Of a DNA stretch of 64,000 bases, positions 11,533 through 21,500 are shown one piece after another. The position numbers were made by a program, and so were the translations under genes. Location: NCBI GenBank assembly GCA_023630585.1, contig CM042555.1, positions 10,694,001 through 10,758,000 on the forward strand, given 5' to 3'. The stretch comes from Cranoglanis bouderius (lineage: Eukaryota; Chordata; Actinopteri; Siluriformes; Cranoglanididae). Within the stretch, counting starts at the first letter, position 1, and each line of letters starts with the position of its first letter. The notes beneath the pieces were generated by a model that worked only from the letters and a program-made list of their open reading frames with translations, made no database searches and was not told the DNA's origin.

Positions 11533-13033
11533 CAGGTGCATCTCAATAAATTAGAATGTCATGGAAAAGTTCATTTATTTCAGTAATTCAACTCAAATTG
11601 TGAAACTCGTGTATTAAATAAATTCAATGCACACAGACTGAAGTAGTTTAAGTCTAAGGTTCTTTTAAATGTGATGATTTTGGCTCACATTTAACAAAAA
11701 CCCACCAATTCTCAATCTCAACAAATTAGAATACTTCATAAGACCAATAAAAAAAAACATTTTTAGTGAATTGTTGGCCTTCTGGAAAGTATGTTCATTT
11801 ACTGTACATGTACTCAATACTTGGTAGGGGCTCCTTTTGCTTTAATTACTGCCTCAATTTGGCGTGGCATGGAGGTGATCAGTTTGTGGCAATGCTGAGG
11901 TGGTATGGAAGCCCAGGTTTCTTTGACAGTGGCCTTCAGCTCATCTGCATTTTTTGGTCTCTTGTTTCTCATTTTCCTCTTGACAATACCCCATAGATTC
12001 TCTATGGGGTTCAGGTCTGGTGAGTTTGCTGGCCAGTCAAGCACACCAACACCATGGTCATTTAACCAACTTTTGGTGCTTTTGGCAGTGTGGGCAGGTG
12101 CCAAATCCTGCTGGAAAATGAAATCAGCATCTTCAAAAAGCTGGTCAGCAGAAGGAAGCATGAAGTGCTCCAAAATTTCTTGGTAAACGGGTGCAGTGAC
12201 TTTGGTTTTCAAAAAACACAGTGGACCAGCACCAGCAGATGACATTGCACCCCAAATCATCACAGACTGTGGAAACTTAACACTGGACTTCAAGCAACTT
12301 GGGCTATGAGCTTCTCCAACCTTCCTCCAGACTCTAGGACCTTGGTTTCCAAATGAAATACAAAACTTGCTCTCATCTGAAAAAAGGACTTTGGACCACT
12401 GGGCAACAGTCCACTTCTTCTTCTCCTTAGCCAAGGTAAGATGCCTCTGACGTTGTCTGTGGTTCAGGAGTGGCTTAACAAGAGGAATACGACAACTGTA
12501 GCCAAATTCCTTGACACGTCTGTGTGTGGTGGCTCTTGATGCCTTGACCCCAGCCTCAGTCCATTCCTTGTGAAGTTCACTCAAATTCTTGAATCGATTT
12601 TGCTTGACAATCCTCATAAGGCTGCGGTTCTCTCGGTTGGTTGTGCATCTTTTTCTTCCACACTTTTTCCTTCCACTCAACTTTCTGTTAACATGCTTGG
12701 ATACAGCACTCTGTGAACAGCCAGCTTCTTTGGCAATGATTGTTTGTGCCTTACCTAGTGAACCAAACTGAGAGACCATTTTGAAGGCTCAGGAAACCTT
12801 TGCAGGTGATTAGCTGATTGGCATGTCACCATATTCTAATTTGTTGAGATAGTGAATTGGTGGGTTTTTTCTTAAATGTGAGCCAAAATCATCACAATTA
12901 AAAGAACCAAAGACTTAAACTACTTCAGTCTGTGTGCACTGAATTTCTTTAATACACAAGTTTCACAATTTGAATTGAATTACTGAAATAAATTAACTTT
13001 CCCACGATATTCTAATTTATTGAGATGCACCTG
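11533..13033 (-). mobile_element. full-length Tc1-like transposon, copy 1
   Basis: It is flanked by TA (11531-11532 and 13034-13035). The ends are inverted copies starting CAGGTGCATCTCAATAAATT. Long subterminal inverted repeats of about 170-200 bp carry 'gacttaaactacttcagtct'. Same family as 25379-26922. Length is 1501 bp against 1544 bp there; the difference is mostly a deletion that removes the normal transposase start. Confidence 0.95.
11814..12779 (-). CDS. Tc1-like transposase, N-terminally altered (copy 1)
   Basis: A 321-residue cut-and-paste transposase acting on the element's own inverted ends. The HTH region (EAGCSQSAVSKHVNRK), a basic GRKKCGRKR linker and the DD34E catalytic block are present: SDESKF, QQDLAPAHTA and NPIENLW. 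Compared with the 334-residue copy at 25666-26670, about 75 bp around the normal ATG is deleted. The predicted start here is a novel in-frame ATG made by a C-to-T change in former 5' UTR, giving MVSQFGSLGKAQ in place of the usual first 26 or so residues. The first helix of the DNA-binding domain is therefore probably lost, and activity is doubtful although the catalytic triad is intact. Confidence 0.9.
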   Translation of the reverse strand: MVSQFGSLGKAQTIIAKEAGCSQSAVSKHVNRKLSGRKKCGRKRCTTNRENRSLMRIVKQNRFKNLSELHKEWTEAGVKASRATTHRRVKEFGYSCRIPLVKPLLNHRQRQRHLTLAKEKKKWTVAQWSKVLFSDESKFCISFGNQGPRVWRKVGEAHSPSCLKSSVKFPQSVMIWGAMSSAGAGPLCFLKTKVTAPVYQEILEHFMLPSADQLFEDADFIFQQDLAPAHTAKSTKSWLNDHGVGVLDWPANSPDLNPIENLWGIVKRKMRNKRPKNADELKATVKETWASIPPQHCHKLITSMPRQIEAVIKAKGAPTKY

Positions 13034-13035
13034 TA

Positions 13036-13570
13036 TTTTCAAGGCTTTCTACATTACCCACAATGCCATACAACTACCTGTTGACAGTGGTGCCAATAAA
13101 TTAGACCTTGCTTCATCTGTACCTAAAGAGAGCTATGCAGCAGTGTTTAGTTCTTTAGTTCAATTCTTTCGCTTCATTCTCTGTACACTCTGCTCAATCA
13201 AAATAGCTTCCAAAGCTTCACATTTCATGCTAATACCACCATCAGCGCGACTGCGATCTTCATCTCGTAGATCACTAACTAGCCGACCCATTTATCTGCT
13301 ATAACTCAGAGCAACTGTGTTGTATAGCTGCATTGCATTCTGGACCTTTTAATCCAGTGTTTGCTCTCTGCACTGCTTCTACATTATGTGAAATTGAATG
13401 TCACTGAAAATTGGTGTGAGAGAAAAGAAGCTCTCAATCTTTTGTTTTTAGGAGCTAACAGTGAAGCCTGACCGTTATCCCTTATGTTTGACAGTGCCTT
13501 TGTAACTGCTCTAGCAGTGTCCCCTTGTGATGTCAGTGTGGTACATAACTTCTAACTTCTAACTACTAAC
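13036..13570. other. intergenic, nothing recognised
   Basis: No repeat or exon supported. The open frame at 13020-13304 begins inside the Tc1 end and has no family similarity. Confidence 0.45.
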
Positions 13571-13629
13571 ATCTCACAGGAATAATGAAAATACAGCACC
13601 AGTATTGGCATTTCCAAACTGTCTGTAAT

Positions 13630-13711
13630 GTGTAATTGTGCCCTGCAATAAGTTGGCACCCTGTCCAGGGTGTGTCCTGTGTAGGATAACTGGTACGGAA
13701 AATGGATGGAT
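13630..13711 (-). repeat. dispersed teleost repeat tail, copy 5
   Basis: 'ttggcaccctgtccagggtg' and 'gtgtaggataactggtac' match the family. The same tail precedes the left direct-duplication copy (9270-9325), so the repeat was part of the duplicated block. Confidence 0.65.
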
Positions 13712-14213
13712 AGTACCAGAATAGCTATGCACATCACAAATATTTCAGTAGAAACATATTAAATGCATATTAAATTAAATTTCAAGATGGAGGTTTCCTT
13801 TAAGGGACAATATTGACTCAGTGTGGGAACAAACAGCAATCCCCATCCTGCCACTGTAATGGAACCTGTCATCAGTGCACTTGTTCTTGGCTTCCTATAA
13901 GTGACTTCAACTCCTAAGGCCTTGGCTGTAGATGATATATGGTGGCGGTTAAGCCGAATCCTCAGACACTACGATCCTAGAGGCAGTGAGCAGATGCATG
14001 GATTCGCCAGGGATACAAATTGGTCACTCTGGTCAAATCTATGTGACCTGGGTGTTTGCCTGAAAAAGCTTTCTTCGACTGAGGTCAGTAAAGTGTCACT
14101 GAGGGGGACAAGAAGGAGTCACAGGCACTGTGCAGCAGTCAGCCCGTCAGTCTCTCATTTCTGAGAGCCAATCACCTGACGCCTGAAAAATCCGTTCACC
14201 GGGCTTCTCAGCT
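13712..14213 (+). repeat. direct duplication, right copy (partner 9325-9808)
   Basis: It shares long near-identical runs with 9325-9808, for example 'tagatgatatatggtggcgg', 'agtgtcactgagggggacaa' and 'caatcacctgacgcctgaaa'. An extra stretch near 13765-13800 is the main indel. Confidence 0.8.
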
Positions 14214-14215
14214 TT

Positions 14216-14690
14216 ACGCCCAGAGGCCAGTAAAAATCGACAAGGCCACGGCCAAACATTAAACCCCATAAATGCCTTTATGGCCTTTTGTGTTACATTT
14301 ATGAGCTTTCTGTCGAGAGTTTACAAGCCCTATGTGCTACAGTGTAGCACAATATATCAAACACACAGCAGTCCCAATCAAATAGCAATGTTCTGTGCAC
14401 ACCCAGGAGGGTTGTAATCTGCTTTATTTATTCTTTTTTTTTTTTAAAGCCAAGCAAGGCAGATAATAGATTAAAATATGGACTAAAACACCACAACTTT
14501 AATTGTATAATAATCTAAATAAAAACATAGCAAAACATTAATACTAATGTGTACTAACCAGTGGGGCTGAAGAGTAATATTGCAATTATGTTTTTAGTTG
14601 TTACAATTATTCAGCTAATATTATTGTACATTACTTTTATGTATGTAAATGCACATTAATGTACATTTATTTTATGATTTTTAAACCAAC
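14216..14690. other. intergenic, nothing recognised
   Basis: AT-rich with a poly-T run. No exon or repeat family was identified. Confidence 0.45.
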
Positions 14691-14699
14691 AGGTAACAG

Positions 14700-15080
14700 G
14701 CTGGTCGGTGTGCTGGCACAGTTGGAAGTGTTGCCGCTTCACAGGTCCTGGGTCTCCAGTTCAATCCTGAGCTTGGGTTATTGTCTACGTGGAGTTTTGC
14801 ATGTTCTTCCTGTTCTCCCCATGTCCACATGAGATTCCTCCGGGTTCTCTGGTTTCCTCCCACCTCCCAAAAACATACCAGTAGCTGGATTTGCTATGCT
14901 AAATTGCCCCTAGGTATGAATGTGTGAGTGTGGTACCCTGCAATAGACTGGCATCTGTGAACGGATGTGCGATTGTGACCTGCAGTGGGTTGGCACCACG
15001 TCCATGGTGTTACCTGGGATAGGCTCAAGGATCCCCCGCAACCGAGGAAAGCAGTATGGAAAATGGATGGATGGAGTGTT
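14700..15080 (-). repeat. dispersed teleost repeat, copies in tandem (6)
   Basis: Minus-strand copy with characteristic 'tggagttttgcatgttcttc', 'gtttcctcccacctcccaaa' and 'gatggatggag' blocks. It appears to be two partial copies joined near 14960. Confidence 0.65.
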
Positions 15081-15099
15081 AATCTTTGGTTATACATCC

Positions 15100-16080
15100 A
15101 GAAAAAGAATTAAGGCAATGAATATCATTATTTAATTTTAACCCATTAGAAAATATCACCTACCTCCACTAATAATTTGATCCTTTTTTCTAATTAATTA
15201 AGGAAACCAACATCAGAAATAAACTACAATTAACTGTTCAGCCCTAACAACCAGTTGCAGTTTAGTGATTAAACAGGACAGATGAAAAGACTGAATGGCA
15301 ACACAGACCACGATGTTAAAGCTGCTGAAGGTTGTAAGGTGAAATCATGAGCAGTGACAGGCCCATTAGCAGCAGCGGCTCCGCTGACACAGGCCTGTCC
15401 ACCAGCTCCAAGCGAATTAGAGTCAGCAGCTTCCTCAAACCCAAGCCGAGTTGTGCTTAGAGTAGCAGGGGGGCCTTTCTCCTCCTTCTGCGTGCAATAA
15501 AAGCTGATTAGAGTTGAAACAGTTGGCCGGTCGTCCCCGCCTTCACAGCTGCTGGATTAGAGGCCGAAGCCTGTCATCTGTGAAATGAAATTTTGGATGG
15601 CCGAGTGGGGAGAGGCCACATGTGGGTGTGTGAGTGTGTGTTGAGGGGGAAAGGGGTTTGAACAGAAGGCCTAAAAGATGGCAGATTGAAGGTTAAAGGT
15701 TCACTCTAAATATATAATATTCAGTATATAATCAGATATTGGATGAATATATTTTGTGGCATGAAACTCATATAGTCAACCCCGCCTCTTAGGCTAAGCT
15801 TATGTTTATGAGCTGTCGTGGTTAATGCTTAGGACTGATAGTCTGATATCAGGATTTTTCATTATGTTGTAAGCTATGTATGTTTCTAATGATCTGCTAT
15901 ACTGCTTTTTTTTGCTGTTTGTTTCATAATGAAAATTTTAATTGATTTTAAACATTTAAATACAAATAAAACACAATGCATATTTCAGTTTGAATAGCCA
16001 AAATGAATTACAGTATGTGAATATGCAATTAGTAAATTTGTCAGAATAATGAAAATTCTTGATGTTTTGATATGAGGTAA
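15100..16080. other. intergenic, GC-richer unique block at 15290-15620
   Basis: No exon is supported. 15340-15600 is less AT-rich than its neighbours and repeat-free by eye, which would suit a conserved non-coding element. A cross-species alignment is needed to say. Confidence 0.35.
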
Positions 16081-16164
16081 TGTAATGAGGAATGTAAGAA
16101 AAACATGGGTTAGAAAATCAAAATGCTTTAAACTGGTAGGGGGAAAAAAAAAGAAAAAAACCTC

Positions 16165-16475
16165 CGGGAATATTCAAAGATTGCTGAGTGTTAAAGACAA
16201 ATTAGAACAAAAGGCAAAACTGTTTAAAGTCTTCTTAGCCAAAGCAGTTGCAATTGTTTGGTTTTGTTCCTCGACAAAAAAGGTCCTGTTCCCATATGAC
16301 TGATTGTCAAAAACACTATAAATCATCTGAAAAAAAGTCACTTCACATTTATATTCATAGTATGGTGTATTCATGTTTATTCATGTTTAATCATAATCAT
16401 TGTTAATATTTTCTTCATTCCCACACACTCAAGCTTGTAGTGGTCAAATAAAGTGTTAAGTGCTGGATCTTTAAC
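16165..16475 (+). repeat. unclassified repeat, left copy (partner 18020-18325)
   Basis: Shared words in the same order: 'ttgctgagtgtta..gacaaa', 'aaaaggcaaaa', 'gcagttgcaatt', 'tgattgtcaaaa', 'aaatcatctgaaa', 'tcacttcacatttata', 'tgttaat' and 'gtcaaataaa'. No coding capacity or clear terminal repeats. Confidence 0.6.
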
Positions 16476-16479
16476 CACT

Positions 16480-18010
16480 TTTGGTTCTGCCACAGAAAAA
16501 AAAAAATCCCATCATGAATGCCACCATAAATTTTTATTTATATAAGAACTAAAAGTAGTTCTTCAGTGGCATTGCTCTAAAGAACAATTTCTGGCACACT
16601 GGTTTTAAAAGTGTAGATTTTCAGTCAAATGTTTAAATCATTTTTACATAATTATTTTAATTTTACTTTAAAATCAATCATTTGGTCAGGATATTGGGAA
16701 GAGGCAACACAAGATGATGTCATCAAAAGAGCTTCAGCTAAATAAAGTTTTAGATCTACAATCATCAGATCATTGCTTCCAAAATGATCTTTATCCATAT
16801 GATTCATCCAAGCATGAACTCAGTTTTTTAAGTTATCTAATACAAAAAAAACAACAACAACACATTAAACGTGTATTAAAAACAGCTATAGACATACTAT
16901 AGACCAGAGCCGGGGGCTTCACAACTTCATCACATGCATCACGCGCTGTAGGACTGGTGAAATTGTGAACCTCCCGGTATCCTGATTGAATGCACCCTAA
17001 GAATAAATCCCTTCAAAGTAGGACAAAGCCTCCCACCTTCACCATCTGATCCTGCATCAGGGGAAGACATAAAGCCGGTGTCATAGCTTTAGACCTCTGA
17101 GACTCACAGGTCTACGAGTAACCTCGACACATCGCCTCCGGGGATTTGGATCTTAAACAGAAACGTTCAAGAAAACAGAGAGACATGACGTCACAAGGTT
17201 GAAAGCTATTCTGTCTGTCTCTGTGATATGTTCATATGTACATTATTCATCTGACGCACTGCCTGATTTCATTTCAGATCACACAAACGATGCATAATGA
17301 TGCGTTTGAGATCACATTTGGGAGGAAAGTGTGCAGCACGGTGCAAGAACCACAGCAATTATACAAGCTTCAGGAGTTTAATTAAATCTCTTTAGACCAC
17401 TTCATAATATAGTAAGGATGTAATAAGAATAATTTGGAAATTCCCTTCACAAGAATAGAGTGTGAGTGCTTTTCATGTTATTTTCAAGTATGCATGTATA
17501 TAGAAAAAATATATATATATAACAAAAATAAAAAGCCCCAAAACAAACATAAATAATATACACAATGCAATAACACAAAAATATAATTCCTGTTACAATT
17601 GATACTGTAAAAATACTAATAGTAGTAGTAATGCAGGACAAAGTGTAGAGTATATATAAAATAATAAAGCTCAAGCGATGTCATTAACATGCAACTCATG
17701 AAGTCACTTACAGGATTTGAGTAATTTATATGTTGTAAATATCAGACAGACTAATTTAATCCTGGGTACCAAAAAAAAAAAAAACATACCATGAACTTTT
17801 TCCTATTTCCTTTACAGCTCATGGCACATAAATCATGCAAAAAAGGTGCAATTATATTCAAGCAAATAAAATAATACACACACAAAAAAACACAAGATTT
17901 GGAATGTACTGTATATTTTCCATTTGCATAGCAAGGAGTAGATTAAATATATGAGCCTTATTAAATCTATCAGTGCTTTAAGTGCTTTAACTGATACGAG
18001 GAAATATGTG
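16480..18010. other. intergenic, nothing recognised
   Basis: Mostly AT-rich. 16910-17300 is GC-richer and unique-looking. No exon or transposon end identified. Confidence 0.4.
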
Positions 18011-18019
18011 ACTCCTAAT

Positions 18020-18325
18020 GTCTGTAAAGATTGTTGAGTGTTATAGACAAAAAAAAAAAAAAAAAAAGTACAAAAGGTAAAAATGTCTAAACCCTTCTCA
18101 GCAACAGAAGTTGCAATCAACTGCCTTCCCTCTCCCATGTGATTGTCAAAATTGTCACTACAAATCATCTGGAAAGGTCACTTCACATTTATAATCATAG
18201 TAATGCAAAAAAAAAAAAAAAAAAAAATCTCTCTTTTTTTTTTTTTTTAACATAATCAGTGTTAATCATTTCTTGATTCGCATGCCCTTAAGACTGTAGT
18301 GCTGGGTCAAATAAAAGTGTGTGTT
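18020..18325 (+). repeat. unclassified repeat, right copy
   Basis: Same ordered blocks as 16165-16475, interrupted by poly-A/poly-T runs at 18050-18066 and 18208-18249. It lies just beyond the tsg101 3' end. Confidence 0.6.
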
Positions 18326-18550
18326 TGTGTGTGTGTAAACTTTACTTTTCAAATCAATGTCCAGACATGATTAATGGTATAAAATAATATCACTATACTA
18401 ATCTGTATGCTGATATTTGATTGTTATATAAAGTGAAACCTGGTACTTGTTTGTAGATCAGGTGTAGATAATGCACTGACTGCAGGGTTAGATATAATAG
18501 AAAGAGAATAGAAGAGAGAAAAAGGAGAGAAGTGTTGAGCTTTGTGTTGG

Positions 18551-21500
18551 TCAGTAGAGGTCGCTGAGGCCTGCAGTTTTTCTGGCTTTCTGCATCAAAG
18601 CACGCAACTGGAACTGCTTCCGTGAGAGAAGTCTCACATGCTACAATATAAACAAATACACACACACACACACAAAAGTTTATATGTCTACAAAGTATTT
18701 TAGTTTTACAGGCTATTTTGTACTGTTTATCAGTAAGTCAAGACAAGCACACTTCTAATATTATCCTGAGCAATTTGTAAAAGATGAATATGTACATATT
18801 GTGGACAACGAAGACAAATGATTTAAAACAGAAATAACGGAGACCATATATATTAGGATGGAACAATTCACTGTGTTTTAATCATTATCACGATTGTTGG
18901 CTTCCTCAAATAAAGATACGCTAAATAATTTAGGTCAAATTTGCTAATTGCATAACATTAGATGCCTGTGTTTATTGACTCTGGTGAACCCCCAAGCACG
19001 AACATCCCTATGGTTTAACTGTTTGTCTGATTGCATACTGCGGTGGCATACAGTGCTGTGCAGAAGTCTTTTTTTTAGTTCAAACTTTGTTGTAGATTTT
19101 TATTTTATGACTTCTACATTATGGAGTCAGTACAAAAACATTTTAGATTTCCAAACATTAGTTTTCCAGCACAAACTTAAATATTTGTATGTCAGTAAAG
19201 AAAGCAGCATATTATGTAAGAGACCACTATTCAGACAAAAAAACATACATAATGAAGGCTGCTGGGTTTTGCTGCAAAAATAAGAAGCAAGTGCGACAGT
19301 CAAAGTCTCCAGAAGAACTGTAAAACTTTCCAGCTAATTTCCTTAAAATAAAACTGCACAAATTGTACCTGAGACTATTTATTTATTTTTAACGCAAAGG
19401 GTCGTTACATCAAATATTGACTTTATTTCATTTATTACTGTTTACTGCTCTTTATAGTTTTTTTTTTTTTTAATGTAGAAACATTTAATTTTAATTATTT
19501 TTGAAGGCATCTTTGCATGTGCCTAAGATTTTTGCACAGTACTGTATATAAAGAATAACACAACAGAGCGTGCAGTTATATGAAAAGAATTCACACCGCT
19601 GTTATACAGCCCGACGCGAAGCGGAGTTACTGTTACCACCCCAAAGTGGACTATTTTCATATAACCGCATGGCCTGGAGTGTGTTATTACACTTACACTA
19701 CAGCAATTTGCCAATGATTACAAAGTTTCATTTATTAACAAGACACTTTGCATATTTTAACAATTTGTTAACGATAAATCAACAATAAACAGTCGTTGTT
19801 GTTTTCCCAAGAAGCTGGAAAATGTGAACTCCTCTGTCCTGAAGACTTTCCTGTGCTTGCAAACTTTGTAACCAAAGTTAGACTGTTACCAGGCTCTGAC
19901 ACCCAAGACTCCTAACAAAAAACTTAAACAACAAAATGTTTTTCTTTATCCCTGTGAATGAGCTGTTACCATTGAAACAATAACATATTAGAACAAGGCA
20001 CATTAATATAAACAGATCGTTCATGTTACAGTCAGAACTGCTGTCCAAGTCATGCGGTTACACTAAGAAAATGCACATCCAATCAGATTTGAGAATTCAA
20101 CCACACTGTGGTATAAATATTATGATATCACATTGTTGAATTCTCAAATCCGATTGGTGTTGATTAATTTATTATTTTATTATATCGTTATAGTTTCTAT
20201 ACTAATAACTCATTCACAGGAACTTGTATGATGGATGCTCCACATAATCTAAACCTAATAATGAATGGATTAAAAATGTGATGTTACTTAGCAAAGGAAA
20301 ATGTGTAATGGTTGCTTTGGCAAAGCTTATTGTAAGGAGATGTTTATTTAACATTAATGGAAGGAGTCTCCAGTAAGTAACTTTTTCGCCATGGGAGTCT
20401 TCAGGACTTGATAACATGACAAGCTGCATTTTTTTTTGTCTTTGTAACTTAGAAAGACAGAAAAAAAGAGAGGGTGGTAAGTGAACGACTATAATTTAAG
20501 TAATAAAAGAAACTAACTTGTCTTGTGGATGTTCCACAATCTTCAGAGTAACTACTAGACTAACACTATTGGACTGTACACTTCAACCAACAGCCTGACC
20601 TCTGCAAAGAGTATCAACATAAAGAAACATAAAAAGGAGAGATGACAGCAGAAGGACTGACCTTGAGGAAGACGTCTAAGTCGATGATGTCTCTGCGTAG
20701 TGCCTCACCCAGGTAGAAGATAGTGTCTTCGATAGCGTTCTCTTCAGCATACAGGTTCAGAATCTGGCGGTACAGCGGCGCTGTGGGTGCGATGAGTTCA
20801 TCAATATCGTTATTCTCTGATTGCTGCTCCATTTTGTCCAGAGCAGCTGTGAGCTCCTCATCCTTCTTCTTCATCAGCTCTACATTTCTGTCCACATCAG
20901 CCTAGACAATTAAGAGGAAATAGACTAGGAGTATAAATCCTAAACCATTCTAGTGAGCAGAATCTAGCAACAGAACTGCATGATGTCTACAACCATTCAT
21001 TTTATAGCTTTATAGAAACACCTGTACCCCTGCACATTCAAGCAGCAGCGCAGTGAATAAAATCATGCAAATACAGGCTCACCAAAACTGAGCAGTTGAA
21101 GTTTGGAAAAAGACTAGGCAACATTTTTTTCCCCAAACATCCAGTTTCAGTAAGTCTGTGCCCAGTGTACTTGGCTGACAGGACTGGAGCCTGATCTGGT
21201 CTTTTGCCACTGTAGCCCATCCACCTGAAGATTTGATGTCTTGTCCATTCTGGAATACTTTTCTGCTCACCATCGTTGTAAAGAGTGCTTATTTGAGTTA
21301 CTATTGCATTTCTGTCAGCTAGAACCACTCTAGCCATTCTCTTCAGATGTCTCTCATCAACAAGTCATTTCTGTCTGCAGAACTGCCTCTCAGTGGAATT
21401 TTTTTTTCTTTTTTTTTTCTCACTATTCTGGGTAAAAATCTCAGGAGATCAACAGTTTCCTAAACACTTAAACCAGCCCATCATGCAAACATGCCATGGT

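Noticed and set aside
11905..12186. 93-codon frame conserved in both Tc1 copies (also 26298-26579)
   Set aside because: It is the antisense of the most conserved transposase region; conservation comes from the other strand.
20614..20895. TSG101-like open frame taken as a stand-alone gene
   Set aside because: It is tsg101 exon 9 read through into its intron; the true C-terminal exon is at 18551-18640.
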